Origin: Gaeumannomyces sp. JS-464
Taxonomy: Eukaryota; Ascomycota; Sordariomycetes; Magnaporthales; Magnaporthaceae
Assembly (NCBI GenBank): GCA_002197995.1
Contig: NGZR01000001.1
Span: 13,287,501-13,351,500, forward strand
Reading direction: 5' to 3'
Length of the DNA stretch: 64,000 nucleotides
Shown: one piece after another, positions 1-11,759 of the stretch
Numbering within the stretch: the stretch's first letter is position 1
Layout of the letters: every line of letters begins with the position of its first letter
Notes under the pieces: generated by a model
The model's database searches: none
Told to the model about the DNA's origin: nothing
Seen by the model: the letters and a program-made list of their open reading frames with translations, nothing else
Program-made: the position numbers and the translations under genes

Positions 1-453
1 TTAAACCTTTTTTTAAACTTGTTATTACGTTAGCGTTTAATAACGAAATGTATCGTAATTAAGAATTTTAACGCTTTATTTTTAACATAGGACCCGGCTT
101 AAAATAATAAGAATAAAAGCAAAAAAATAGCTTAATAAGCTAATTTTTGCAACCTTTATTTATTTACTTACTTAAACAAACCTATACACGATTAAAAAGG
201 TATGCTAAACTTTACTTTTACTAACACGTATTAGTAACAGCGGAAATTAACCCCGTGTTAGCAACTAATTTAAACCACCTTATAATACGAATCGAAATCC
301 CTTATCCTAATAACGCTACCCCGGACTACCAGCGTATTACGTTTTTAAACGATAAACTACTAATGTTTACAAACGTGGTAACAACCAGGGCCGGCAGTTT
401 GCCGCCGTTAACGGGTTATAAAGCCGGCATTTTACCGGAATTTACAAGCTTAC
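1..453 (+). mobile_element. Tad1-like LINE, block 1 (5' part outside the window)
   Basis: First surviving piece of the outermost host element. Its 5' end, with ORF1 and most of the endonuclease, lies left of the window. Positions 255-453 read openly on + as the linker between endonuclease and reverse transcriptase (for example TGYKAGILPEF), and the sense continues at 3476 once the 454-3470 insertion is removed. Bases 1-254 are AT-rich with no readable domain. Dense TAA/TAG codons indicate RIP damage. The Tad1 assignment rests on blocks 2 to 4. Confidence 0.6.
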
Positions 454-844
454 TGTTACAATTAAAGGTTTGCTTTTAAAGTAAAGCACTTCGGGGGCGG
501 AAAAGGACAGTATCGCTAAGTGTTAGTAAATAAAAGAATACGTAACTTAAAAAGACAATCTAATTGCTTGCCCTAAAAGATGCTTAAAAGCTAACTTAAG
601 TTAACTAATGCCGAAGCTTTAGTTAAAACTATTTAAAACAGTAGGAAACCCATTTTTTTATATACACGCCTTTTTTACCTTAGTAATTTTTGGATTTGTA
701 GCTTTATCCTTATTTTACTACAAATTTATAAATCCTTTTCGGATTTGTAGCTTTATTTTTTAACTACTACGGATTTACAAATCCTTTTTAAATTTGTCGC
801 TTTATTTTTTGGCTACCACAAATTTACAAATCCTTTTTAAGTTA

Positions 845-2250
845 CAGTAACGTGACAAAAGTTTGTTCCACCCCCACATTAACCAATGCACTGCATTTTA
901 AACCGCGCTCGTTCTACCAACGACTGCGCACCCAATTCTAAACCAAATAAAAAGATAATACATGCATTGGAATGCCCTGCTTTGGGGTTTCAATATTTTG
1001 TATACCACCCCCGTGCTTGGCGCACCGCTTCGGCGCGGCGCGGCACTGAATCCACAAGCCCGCCGATAAAGTCCTGTGGCACTGCCTCCCAAGCAGCCTT
1101 CAGGGCTGCATGAAACGCAGCTTTGTTTGCCTCGTTATCTGGTAGGGATTAAAGCTTTGGGAAATCCCTTTATAGGATATCTTTTAGGCGTTTCCAAACG
1201 TGTTCGATAGGGTTTAAATCAGGCTGTAAAAAGGCCAGTCGATTACCCAAATCTTATAGCGCTCGAACCACTCCTTTGCTTCCCTAAATACGTGAATCCG
1301 GGCATTATCTTGCCGAAAAAAAAACGCCTAGGCTGGTAAATTGGCAGTAGGCCTTCCTCCAAGGCCCAAATATAGCTCCGGGTACTATATCCTTGCCGGC
1401 GAAAGGCCGGATCTCTTTGCATAACCACCAAAAGTGACCTCCCCCCTTTCCAAATAGCACCCCAAACCATTGTAAAAAGCGTTGCTTTTACGTGTATATC
1501 CGGATCGATATATTTACGCCTGTACTTTAGGCGGGAAGGCTTAAAAATCCATGGATCCAGTGCATTGGGCGCGTTTTACACAAAAGACTTGTCGGAGTAG
1601 TACCTTTGATTTTCCGTGTAAGTAACTTTCCATTAACGCACCATTTTAAAAAGGGCGTACCTCGGTTAATTCTGTATAGTTTAGGCCCAATTTGGCACCA
1701 GCGTAGGCGGGAGGCCGGTGATTTTTCTGTGAGTCGAATGCGCTTAATACGACGCTATTTGCGTGCGTGCGTAGTCGTCGGGCAAAGCTCGTCGGATCGT
1801 ACGAGCGCATACCTCGGTAGGGCACGCTTTTTGCAAAGCGTTGTACTTAATGGCAGGGTTCTTTTTTACTGATAAAAGCAACTGTCATTTAGCCGCTTCA
1901 AAAAGCTTTCCAGGGCTACCAGAACGAGGCAAAAACGTAAAGGTGCCGTGGAGTTGTGCGCGTTTAATCGTATTAGTAATGGTACGCGTCGTGCACTGAA
2001 ACTCCTCGGCCAAGGCCTTTTTGGATTTACCAGCTTCCCAAGCGCCACAAATAAATGCACGCTGTGCAGGAGTTAATTCGCATTTTTAGGGCGATTTCCG
2101 CTTAAAACGGCACCAAAATGACGTACGGGAGCCGCCATTTGGGCTAACAGTCGGCGATTGAAAATGGTGAGGGTTGGGCGCGGTGTTAAAAACGCGACGC
2201 GATTTTTGGGGGTGGTGGAGAAAGTGGAACAGACTTTTGTCACGTTACTG
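845..2250 (-). mobile_element. Tc1/mariner-type DNA transposon
   Basis: A 1406-bp insertion with terminal inverted repeats of about 26 bp: CAGTAACGTGACAAAAGTTT at the left, and the same with one C/T difference at the right. It is flanked by the TA duplication typical of Tc1/mariner (843-844 and 2251-2252). It splits the dG LTR exactly, since the two LTR halves join to the usual length. It is visibly GC-richer and has fewer stops than its surroundings, so it inserted late or was mutated little. Confidence 0.85.
890..2090 (-). pseudogene. Tc1-like DDE transposase, decayed
   Basis: Transposase for cut-and-paste movement of the element around it. On the minus strand an N-terminal helix-turn-helix region can be read (about 2070-1930, LTPAQRAFICGAWEAGKS). 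It is followed by YSDKSF, with the first catalytic Asp, then MVWGAIWKGGRS, QDNARIHV with the second Asp (1290-1312) and DLNPIEHVW with the catalytic Glu (1194-1220). All three acidic residues are still visible. Scattered stops, such as TGA and TAG at expected Trp or Gln codons, break the frame into pieces of at most about 75 codons. The start is uncertain because the first codons are damaged. Non-functional as it stands. Confidence 0.8.
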
Positions 2251-2403
2251 TACATAACTTTACGTGTCCTGGTATAAGGTAAAGGCACCATTTAAAGCCC
2301 TTCCCGTCCTGCTGCTTTAAGGCTTGCATACTGGTCGTAATATTAGGTTTTCCTTTTTAAGCTAAATCTTTTTAATTTAACCTTATCGCCCCGCTTTTTA
2401 TTA

Positions 2404-2920
2404 GTGGTAAGTACTTTTTTTCTTTATTATTTCCCATTTTTATTTTATTTTAATAAAATGTTTAATCGGGTGCGAAAACGTCCTTTTGCGAAAAAACCTT
2501 TTAGCGTAAAAATTTGCTTATTTAAATCGTTTTTTCCTTTATTAAAATGCTTTTTTGCTTTTTTTATTACGAGGTTTTCAAGCGTGAAAAGTGCGAGGCT
2601 TCCTTTTAAAACTCGTCGCGGTGCGTGGAATGTTTTGGCCGAAACCGCTCGGGTTGCGACATTTTAAGCCTTTTTTTTAAACAGCTCCGTTTTATCGGCT
2701 TGCAATACTAGCAAATGAAAGCGGAAGTCGAAGCGGTAAAAGAAAAACGTCGCGTTTTAAACAACGAACGCCGTGCTTTAAACAACAAACTTAAGCGCTT
2801 GCGAAAACAAAAAAAAGTATGGTTCGAAAAAAAAATGCGTGCAATTCGTCGTGGTATTAACGCTGTAAAAAAGTCAAAACGTGTCGAGCGGGAAAAAGCC
2901 GACCGGAAGGCCTATTAAGC
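2404..2920 (+). pseudogene. Antisense accessory ORF of dG (Cys-rich plus coiled coil), truncated
   Basis: Runs opposite to the element's own sense strand. The first part (2404-2667) carries a basic stretch (RVRKRPFAKKP) and, in a neighbouring frame, a Cys-containing segment with CVECF. The second part (2715-2918) is a highly charged predicted coiled coil (EKRRVLNNERRALNN, then VEREKADRKA). Copies in G1, G2 and G4 match in the same order. The C-terminus is lost at the deletion junction. I do not recognise a named family; similar Cys plus coiled-coil proteins sit beside many fungal retrotransposons (general knowledge, not searched). Function unknown. Confidence 0.5.
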
Positions 2921-2990
2921 TTTTTACTACTGCTTGCTATAGCTGCATTATCCTTTTTTTTAACAAGGTATTAAATAAAATTAGTTAAAA

Positions 2991-3470
2991 TGTTACAATT
3001 AAAGGTTTGCTTTTAAGGTAAAGCACTTCGGAAGCGGAAAAAGACAATATCGCTAAGTGTTAGTAAATAAAGAAATACGTAACTTAAAAGGACAATTTAA
3101 TTGCTTGCCCTAAGGGATGCTTAAAAGATAACTTAAATTAATTAATGCCGAAGCTTTAGTTAAAACTACTTAAAATAGTAAGAAACCCATCTTTTTATAT
3201 ACACCTTTTTTTTGCTTTAATAGTTTTTAAATTTATAGTTTTGTTTTGTTTTACCACAGATTTACCAATCCTTTTCGGATTTATAGCTTTATTTTTTGGC
3301 TACCACGAATTTACAAATCCCTTTTAGGTTTGTCGTTTTGTTTTTTGGCTACCACAAATTTACAAATCTTTTTTAGGTTACGTAATTCCACGTGTTTTAA
3401 TGTAAAGCAAGGGCACCATTTAAAGCTTTTCCCGTTTTGCTGCTTTAAAGCTTGCATACTGGTCGTAACA
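2991..3470 (-). repeat. LTR of dG (second copy)
   Basis: 480 bp, TGTTACAATTAAAGG to GGTCGTAACA, directly followed by the duplication CTTAC. Same arrangement as the LTR at 454-2342, without the transposon. Confidence 0.9.
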
Positions 3471-3475
3471 CTTAC

Positions 3476-5222
3476 ACGTTACTAATTATTTGGATAAAGC
3501 AACCGAAGCGTTAATAAACTTGTTAAAAATGCGTTAACTATTTTCGATAAAAAGCTTAAAGCTAAAAGTATAAACTAACCGTAATGGAACGAAAAGTGCG
3601 CTACCGCATAACGGGATTTGGTAAAAGCCACGGCGAAAAGCGGGCTTAGTACGGCTAAAACACACGCGTTAAAAGCAGCGGTTCGGGCAGTTAAAAAATA
3701 GTATTAAGTTAACGTGCTAAAAGAAATTAACTCCCCGGCAGCGTTTTACCGTGTTGTAAAATGGCATAAACTTACGCCCGCTATACGGCTCCCCCTGTTA
3801 AATATCGATAAAAAGGTTGTCGTAACGTTAAAAAATAAAGCGGAAGCGTTAAATTGTAAAATCTTTCGCAAGTTTACAGCAAAAAACGATTTATAAAAAA
3901 TTTGTTACGTTAAAAAGCTTTTTAAAAAATCGCATAACTTTTGTAAAACCTTTGCATCCCGTTAAAAAAGTGCCGGAAATGCATTATTAGCACGGCAAAT
4001 ACGGCCTTAGGTATTAATTTTTTATTAATTAAGCTGTTAACGGCGGTATAGCCGTAATAAAAAAAATACGTAAAAGCTTTTTTCGAAACATGCTTAAAAG
4101 CCGGGCACTATTTAAAGCTTTTCCGTATAACGAAAGTAATTATATTATAAAAGCCGAACAAATGGAACATAACGAATTTAAAATCCTACTACTTAATAAC
4201 TTTGCTTCCGTATTTAAAAAAAAGCTAAAACGTTTAATAACTTCGCGAATAACGTTTTTTACGTTATAATACGGGCTAATAGCTTTGTAACACGTTAAAG
4301 CGACTTTTAAAAAGGCCGCTACCGATTTAACGGCATGCGTGGTTTATAAGGTAAAACGCGCATTTTAAAGCTATAAAACCGCCGTTTTTGTTATAATAAA
4401 CGTATAAAAAGCTTTCGACGCCGTACTACGCCGAAAGCTTTTTCGAAAGTTATTAAATTAAAATAAAACTTAACGTTAATACGTTAAGTATTATTTTTTG
4501 CAAAAGATAAGTTGGTTTAAATGCGTTTAAAAACCGTTAAAACAACTTTGTTTTCCCTAAACTGCGGGTTATTTTAAAAGTTACCGGCTTTACCGGTTTT
4601 ATTTATGCTATATATGGCCGAAATCTTACTTAAAACGAAAGCAGTAAAGTACGAATACGCGAACGATATAAGTATATGCGTAACGAGCAACTTTTTGGAA
4701 AAGTGCTTTTATAAAACAAAAGTAACGGTAATAAAAGTCCTACGTTAAAGTAAGGTTAATAAAGTTATTTTCAACCTGGGAAAATGCGAACTTATGCATT
4801 TTTCCAAGCAAAAAAACCTTATAACCCCGGCGGTTAAAACCGAAGGTTTAATTATATAACAAACTGTAAAAGGCTTTAAAAACCCGGCAATTTTACGATA
4901 ATTAAACGTTTTTTTTTCAACTAAAGGTTTAATTTCGGGCCGCACGTTAATAATAGGGTTGTAAAAGCTTTAAACGTCGTTAACCACTTCCGAAAGCTTA
5001 CCAATTTAATAGGAAAACTACTAACGTAGTTAATATATAAAGCCGTTATAACGGTTATTATTTTAACAGTATTATATAAAGCCGAGGTATGGTATAAAAG
5101 TAAAACTAAACCACGTTTATATAAACGCGTATAATACTAATATATCCGTTAAACCTACCTAATCGAACGGGTTAATAAAGCTTTAATTACGTCCTTTTAA
5201 GCAATAATACTAGTTTGGAAAG
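3476..5222 (+). pseudogene. Tad1-like LINE block 2: ORF2 reverse transcriptase
   Basis: Continues block 1. The frame first gives the linker (3714-3896, SPAAFYRVVKWHK). The reverse transcriptase follows, with KAFDAV at about 4408 (catalytic Asp of motif A) and YEYANDISI at 4650, where the expected YADD reads YAND, one G-to-A change that removes a catalytic Asp. The segment after it contains an NANLCIFPSK-like stretch and LYKAEVWY. These features in this order are typical of Tad1/I-type non-LTR elements. Stops are very frequent. The block ends where copia1 inserts (duplication GAAAG/AAAAG). Confidence 0.75.
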
Positions 5223-5393
5223 TGTTAAAGGTGGCCTGGAGTTACGTGGGTGGCAACTGGTGCCCCACAGCTTTAAGCCTATGCATTGGCCTTAATATTT
5301 TGGCCTGCGCGCGCCTTAGCCGGCGATCCAGTAAAGTAGCAAAAGTAACAATCACTAATCACTTCGGGTGCCTATTATCGCGCACCTCTATTA
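5223..5393 (+). repeat. copia1 5' LTR
   Basis: 171 bp, TGTTAAAGGTGGCCTGGAG to CACCTCTATTA. The shared block ends exactly where the 3' LTR meets genomic sequence; here it is followed by GGTTATAAGCC, the likely primer-binding region. Confidence 0.85.
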
Positions 5394-5599
5394 GGTTATA
5401 AGCCCTCGCGCCGCCGTTAACGATATCTCTGCCTAATTGGGAAAGATTAACGGTGCACGAGTTGTTTCCCGTTGCTTGCGTTTTCCCGCCGTGGATTACG
5501 AGCGAGGCGCAGCAGTTAAAAAACCGTTAAACGATAATTAACAAAGCCGCGTTCGGCGCCGATTAACAACTATAATAAGCAATAATAATAACCCTTTTA

Positions 5600-8500
5600 G
5601 CGTTTAAAAGCACCATTTCCTTTGCAATTTAACGCTTTTATACGCGTTAAAAAAGCTAACAAAACCGTCGAAATGGCGGAATACCGCGAAGTCGTAGTTA
5701 AAGTCCCGGACTTGCTAAGGCCTTTTAACCTGGAGATATAAAAGCGCACTATCCGGATGCATTTAACCGCTTTTCGCAATATTTTCTTTATATTTGCTAA
5801 CTTTCCGGCTAAACCGGCTAAAGCGGAAAACGACGAAGCTGTACAGTTATAAGCCTTTAAAAGGATATTAATATGGTATTGCATTCGCAATAATATTAAA
5901 AAGGTAACTATGGATTTGGAAAAGGCCGGTTAAAACCGCTTTAAAAACGACGAGGATTAAAACCCAAAAGCTTTTTGGGATAAGGTAGTTAGCACCATTA
6001 AAATTACCGTTAACGGCCGTTTTAACGCCTTAATTAACGAACATTATACAATTTCGGTGGAAAAGTTCGACGGTAATGTTAAAAAGTATACGAACCGCTG
6101 GTTATAAGTAAAACAAGCTTTGGATTAGGCCAATATTAACATTCCGGATCGGATGCTTATAAGGAGCCTCGTTAACGGGCTTAGCGCTATTTACCCTTTT
6201 GCGGTGGTTATAGTTTTGTGAAATTGTAAAAGCGGGCGCCGCATTCCCGCTAACTTTATTTCGAAAGTGCTCGAAAATACGGCGGTTATAAAGGCCTCGA
6301 AGTTAAAAGCTATGGCTAATACTAACAAAAAGCCGGAAGGATTTTAAAGGCCGAGGGAAAAGCCGAAGCCCTATAGCAAAAAGGGTTGCATTATCGTTTC
6401 GCGTGCTTTTTACCACGATAGGTGCGGTAAGCATTATAAAGCGGCGACGATAACTGCTAGCTTTTACATTTTAAGTTTAAAAAAGCTTAAAAGGCCAAAT
6501 ATCCGGAGCGGCGCTTTTAACGAGGCAATAAGGCATTTAACGAGGCTATAGCTAACCCGAAAGCTGCCGATCATACTAGTGGTATGCCGGTTAATCGAAG
6601 CAGTGCTAGCTAATACAATATGGCCAATACCGCTTTAAGCAATATTAATAGTGCCCATAACGCCGTAATAATCGACTCCGGCTCGTTTAAGCATTATTTT
6701 AACGATCGCAAGTGGTTTACCTCGCTAAAAAAGCGCGAGGTTTTTATAACGCTACCACGGCCAACGGCGGCGCCCAAGTTTCCGTTAAAAAGGGCACCGT
6801 CGAAATGCATTAGCGTAATAAAGCGGGCGTTATTACAGTTACTTATAAGCAATTTTTACGCTTAAGTCCTTTTTTAACCTTTTAAGCTTTGGTAAAATGC
6901 GTAAAGCAGGTTTAAAAACGATTAAACCGATTATTTCGTAACGCCCGACGATAAATGGTTAAGCAATTACCAAATTAATAAACGTTAATTGCTAACGTTA
7001 ACGTGCTCGTAAGCGCGTTTTCGGGCTTTATGGCCTTAGGTAACGCATTTAACGAAAAAGACCGACCGACGGAGGCTAACGCACTAACTACGATAAAGCG
7101 CCCGGTGCTTTACGTAATAATGCATCGGCGTTTAATGCATGCTAATAAAAAGGCGGTAATAGCGGTTTGCCGCGCTGTAAGCATTAAAGTTAGCTATTTC
7201 GAAGCATTAAAGCATACCTATAACGGTTGTTTAAAAAGCAAAGCGATTTAAATTATCGGTAATCGTTATTTCCACCGCACTACCCGCTTTTTAGGCCGTA
7301 TTTACATGGATATATTAACCATTTCGCTTATTTCATACGGCGGATATAACTACGCCGTTCATGTTATTAATAAAGCAATTACTTTTAACTGGGTGATTTT
7401 TGCAGTTAGCAAAGCTAATACGGAAATTTTTACAAAGGTTTATAATTGGATTAATTATATTAAACTCCAATTAGGCATTAAAATATAAGCAATTTATACG
7501 GACGTGGTACGGAGTTTAACCCGGAAAAGCTAAAGGCTTATTGCACTACTCGAAGCAAAGCTTGCGAAATTAGCCTAACGCGATGCCCAAAAATAAATAG
7601 CATCGTTAAGCGTGCTAACCGTACTATATTTAACGCGGTTTATACCGGGATTAACGCTAACGGCTTGCATAAAAAGTACTAGGTATATGCCTTGCAAGCA
7701 GCGAGGAAAGTGCTAAATTACACCCCAAATACAGCTTTTTAATGCAAGGAAGCCCGCACGAAGCGTAAGCAAAAGCAATCGGCCTTAACGAGGAGTATTA
7801 CCAACCACTAATTCGTACTTTTCGCATTTGGGCGCGGTCGCCTAAGTGCTAATTAAAAACGGCAAATAGGCCAAAGCTAATAAAATGGCTTTTAAAGTAA
7901 CAAAGGGCCGGCTTATAAACTGGGAAGGCTTTTATAACGAAATTTTGCTAGTTAAGCCGGACGGTACCGATAAGGTTTTCCGTTGCCGTAATGCACAAAT
8001 TAACGAAAGCGCTGGTAAACGCCGGAAATCGCCCTATAACTTTATCAAAAAGGCGATTACTATTAACGAGGTTAATAAAGCCGTTATTAAAAACCTTTAC
8101 TTTACAATGGGTATTTAGGTTTACAATACTGGCTTAACTACTAATTCCACCGATAATAACGATAGTAATACCGGTGCAATTAGCGATATTGCCGGCTTCG
8201 AAAGTGAAGACGATTTATCGTTTGCGGAAAATACCGGGGAAACCGGAGCGGAAAACGAGGAGCCTGCCGTTGCAAAGCTTAAAAAGCTTAAGGAACCCGC
8301 CGGGCCGGGCATGCCAACACCCGAAGGAACTCCCGAGCTTGGTAACGAGGCGGTTACGATACCCGCAGCGTTTAAAAAAAGGACCTGCAAAAAGCGGCCG
8401 CCGCCCCCGCCGAGTGACCGGCAGCTAAGAGAGCGTTTAACGGCTTTTAAGCATTACGAAATCCTAATACTAAAAACTTGCAAAAAGAGGGAGCTCGCGG

Positions 8501-10340
8501 AGGCATTTATAACGGCTCGCTTCGAGTTTAAAAATATTAAAAAGGTGGCGGAAAAGGATCCGGGTAACCCTAAAAGCGCCGAAAACGACGAAAGCTTTTA
8601 TAGCTTTAATACGGATATTAAGGTTGCCGAAAAAACTGCCCGAAAAACGGGTTTTGCATTTGTTAACGTTACGTACCCGGATAACGATATCGTTTTGCCC
8701 CGAAAAATTAGCGGCTGTAAAATCCCCGACCTCGCGCTTTTCGGCGTCGTTACGGCGCCGGGAACACCGTATATTCCGGCCTATTACTATAACGCGGTAA
8801 AGTACGAGGCCGAGTACGGGCGATATTATAAGCCAGCAATGCAAAAGCAAATTGATACGCTATTCGAAAAAGGCACGTGGGTGTTAAAGAAATTGCCTCT
8901 AAACGTTAAAGCATTGCCGGGCAAATAGGTATACGTGCTTAAGCTAACGCCTAACGGTGCTTTTAGAGAAATTAAAACGCGTTAGGTCGTTTACGGCAAT
9001 TATAACGATATTCCGGGCGAGGATAAGGCTGCAACGTACGCGGCAATCGCTTATACAACGTTTATAAGGGTGTTTTTTATGCTTATAGCCGTTAACGATT
9101 TTAAATGCCGCCAGTTCGACTTTATAGCTGCCTATTTCGGCGCTATCGTACCTAATAACGTTATGGTATACGTACAGCAATTTTAAGGCATTCCGGTTAA
9201 GCAAAAAGGCTATTATTGCCGTTTGAAAAAAGCATTTTACGGCTTTCGCAAATCGCTTTTATAGTGGTATCGAACGATCATTTCGAAGCTCGAGGCATTT
9301 GGCTTTAGGCCGATTTATTAAAACGTTTGCCTTTACCGCAAAAAGGAAACGAGCGTTATGTTATTGCTTTACGTGGACGATTTTCATATTGCCGCTCGTA
9401 CGGTTACGGAAATTAAAGCTATCGTTAACGAAGTAAGTAGCCGGTTCGAAATAACCGTTTTAAGTAACGCAAAAACGTTTTTCGGCATGCAGGTTATAAA
9501 AAATCGCCAGCGGAGGACTGTAAGCTTTTACTAACGCGATTATATTAAAAAATTATTACCAAATACGAACGGGAAAACCTTAAGGCAGTGAAAACGCCCT
9601 AGCCTTTTAGCTTTATAATGCCGATTATTTGGGACCTTTTCCCGCACGAGGAGGTTTTGCGCTATTAGTCGGAAATAGCGAATATTGGCTATTTCGCTGG
9701 CATTACTCGCCTTAATATCACGTATACCGTAAAAAGGTTGCAAAAGGTTAACGCTAATCCCGGTAACGAACATTTGGCATTATTAAAGCACTTTTAGCGC
9801 TATATTATTGGCATTAAAAAGCTCGCGCTTACTTTTGGTAGGCCTACTTACAATGCTAAAGCGATAGGCTTAAAGGCCTACGGAAACGCCTTATTTGCCA
9901 ATTGCTTCCGTACGAAGGCATTTACAAGCGGCGTAATCGTTATGCTAGCGGGTGGTCCTGTTTATTGGCAATTAAAAAAGCAGATTTTTATAACGACGTT
10001 AACGACGAAAGCGGAATTCGTTAACCTCCTGCTAACAGGCCGGGCTTTGCTTTGGATTAAAAGCATTTTAAAGGAAATTAAATACCTTTAGCGAGAAACT
10101 TTCGTGGTGCATACGGACAGCGCTAACGCTTAAACGACGGTGCTAAACCCGTTAAAATTAGCCCGCACCCGCATGATCGACCTCCGTTATAAATAGGTAA
10201 TCGATGCTATAAAGCGTTAACTTTTTACCTTTAAACTCGTTAGCACGGCCAATATAAAGGCGGACGGTTTTACGAAGGGCTTAACGGCGGAAAAACAGGC
10301 GAGGTTTGTTGTTTAGCTGGGAATGTAGCAAATGCCGCAA
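5600..10340 (+). pseudogene. copia1 gag-pol polyprotein, RIP-decayed
   Basis: Polyprotein for retrotransposition. Gag (about 5660-6480) reads VPDLLRPFNLEI, then SLVNGLSAIYPFAV. Protease has IIDSGSFKH (about 6678-6705). The zinc-binding gag-pre-integrase segment has HRRLMHANKK and a later CLKSKA (7120-7250). The integrase core starts near 7300 (MDILTISLISYGGYNYAV). Reverse transcriptase (about 8780-9540) contains DFIAAYFGAIVPN and an intact YVDD at 9370-9381. RNase H (about 9820-10330) has TTLTTKAEFVN. The longest open pieces are 8311-8928 and 7003-7251. Stops from Gln and Trp codons kill the reading frame. Antisense ORFs over gag are shadows. Confidence 0.85.
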
Positions 10341-10441
10341 TAAACGGCTTATAGGAAAACCAAAAAAACATTACAAACTTGGAAGGTTACTACGTAAATG
10401 CGGGCTCGTAATTTAAAGCCGTTGTATGGCTTACGAGGAGG

Positions 10442-10612
10442 TGTTAAAAGTGGCCTGGAGTTACGTGGGTGGCAATTGGTGCCCCACAGCTTTAGGCTTA
10501 TGCATTGGCCCTGGTATTTTGGCCTGCGCGCGTTTTAGCCGGCGATCCAGTAAAGTAGCAAAAGTAACAATTACCAATCACTTCGGGTGCCTATTGTCGC
10601 GCACTTTTATTA
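10442..10612 (+). repeat. copia1 3' LTR
   Basis: 171 bp, nearly identical to 5223-5393, followed by the duplication AAAAG and then LINE sequence. Confidence 0.85.
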
Positions 10613-10617
10613 AAAAG

Positions 10618-10906
10618 CCATACCGATAAAAGCTTTGCATTACAAATCCGGCATTTCGGGCGCCAAAGTGCTTTTAAAACAAATCCGCTTCCGTTTTGCA
10701 ATTCGCATTAATACGGTTCCGAAAGCCTATTTTTTAACCGCAGCGGCTAAGTTAATAATTAACCCCCGAAGGCTTAAAACAAGCCTGCCCGGCAAGCAAA
10801 CGACCTGTTTACAAAAAACAATTAAACTTTTTCCGGTTTGCATTCGCCCGGCTTACTTTTTTTATAAATATATAAGTTTATAATAGTTATATAAAAAAAG
10901 CAAATA
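10618..10906 (+). mobile_element. Tad1-like LINE, block 3
   Basis: Continues block 2 directly. Removing copia1 joins LVWK to IPIKALHYKSG, which fits the conserved stretch after the LINE reverse transcriptase (vwKTTP..aL..esG). It ends at AAATA (10902-10906), the target duplication of the H array. Confidence 0.7.
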
Positions 10907-11188
10907 TGTAAAAAGGCTCGCCGCGATAATAGCGGGTTACCGTTATAAGCAAAAAGCCTTACCCTGTTTACGGGCCCGAACCACGTGGAAGCTTAAAACA
11001 CTTTAAACACGTAACAAGGGCCCAAAAAGGGCCACGCTACTTAGGCAGCTTATAAAAAGCAATTTTCAAAATTGCCGGAACAAGCTAAAATTATCGTATT
11101 TACCATATAGCAATATAAGCTTTTAACTTTTAATTCCGTTTACGGTTATCGTAATCACCTCGTACAAGCTTTCGGTTTACCCGTAATA
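10907..11188 (+). repeat. H LTR 1
   Basis: 282 bp, TGTAAAAAGGCTCGCCGCG to TTTACCCGTAATA. Matches LTR 2 and LTR 3 along its whole length apart from transitions. Confidence 0.85.
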
Positions 11189-11277
11189 TTTTTTAGCATT
11201 TAGCATTTTTTTAAAAATACAAGCCGTTCGCGATAAACGCAAACGGTTAATCGAATACGACGCCGAGCACGGCAACT

Positions 11278-11705
11278 TGTTACGACCAGTATGCAAACCT
11301 TAGGGCGGCAAGTCGGAAAGGGTCCCAAACGGTGCCCCCGCCCCGCACCCGAATACGTGGAATTACGTAACCACAGCTGGATTTTTAAATTTGTATTAAA
11401 AAAACCACAAATCCATAAAGCCAAAAGGATTTTTAAATTTGTGTTTAAGGAATTATAAATTTACAAATTTAACCTAATATAAGGCAAAAGGCAGCGCGTA
11501 TATAAAGGATGGATTTTTTACTGTTTTAAGTAGTTTTAATTAAAGCTTCGGCATTAATTAACCTAAATTAGCTTTTAAGCATCCCCTAAAGTAAACAATT
11601 AAATTATCCTTTTAAGTTACGTATTCCCCTATTTACCAGCACCAGCGATACTATTTTTACCACCCTTAAAGTGCTTTACTTTAAAAGCAAACCCTTAATT
11701 ATAAC
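11278..11705 (+). repeat. G1 5' LTR
   Basis: 428 bp, TGTTACGACCAGTATGCAAA to CTTAATTATAACA (final GTAACA decayed). Same length as the 3' LTR at 18317-18744. Confidence 0.9.
11499..11506 (+). promoter_or_regulatory. TATA box in G1 LTR
   Basis: TATATAAA within the LTR, followed by GGATGG. The same TATATA(A)AGGATGG block is found in other G-family LTRs and fits the retrotransposon core promoter. Assigned by position only. Confidence 0.4.
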
Positions 11706-11759
11706 ATTTTAACTAATCCTATTTAGTACCTCGTCGGAGGGAAAATAGTACAGCTATAA

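Larger units (their letters stand above)
454..2342 (-). repeat. LTR of dG, interrupted by Tc1/mariner
   Basis: Starts TGTTACAATTAAAGG and ends GGTCGTAATA. Without the 1406-bp transposon at 845-2250 it is about 480 bp, equal to its partner at 2991-3470. It holds three copies of a roughly 48-bp repeat built on GGATTTGTAGC (about 685-835). Confidence 0.85.
454..3470 (-). mobile_element. dG: non-autonomous deletion derivative of the G chromovirus family
   Basis: Two direct LTRs with ends TGTTAC and GTAACA (right end of LTR 1 decayed to GTAATA) enclose only about 650 bp (2343-2990). Flanks are a perfect 5-bp duplication, CTTAC at 449-453 and 3471-3475, so this is one insertion into the LINE. Compared with G2, the interior keeps the antisense accessory ORF next to one LTR and about 75 bp of leader next to the other. 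Gag, pol, both tRNA-like units and the end of the ORF are deleted, with a junction near 2911-2920. The LTRs are reversed relative to G1, so the element lies on -. Confidence 0.85.
5223..10612 (+). mobile_element. copia1: Ty1/copia LTR retrotransposon
   Basis: 5390 bp with two 171-bp LTRs. Flanks are GAAAG (5218-5222) and AAAAG (10613-10617), a 5-bp target duplication apart from one G-to-A change. The domain order gag, protease, integrase, reverse transcriptase, RNase H is that of copia. The LINE reading resumes in phase after it. Same family as copia2 (about 5398 bp without its insertion). Confidence 0.9.

Noticed and set aside
5597..5890. Minus-strand ORF conserved in both copia copies (also 23193-23486)
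   Set aside because: It overlies gag, which reads on +; conservation only reflects the two copies being the same element.
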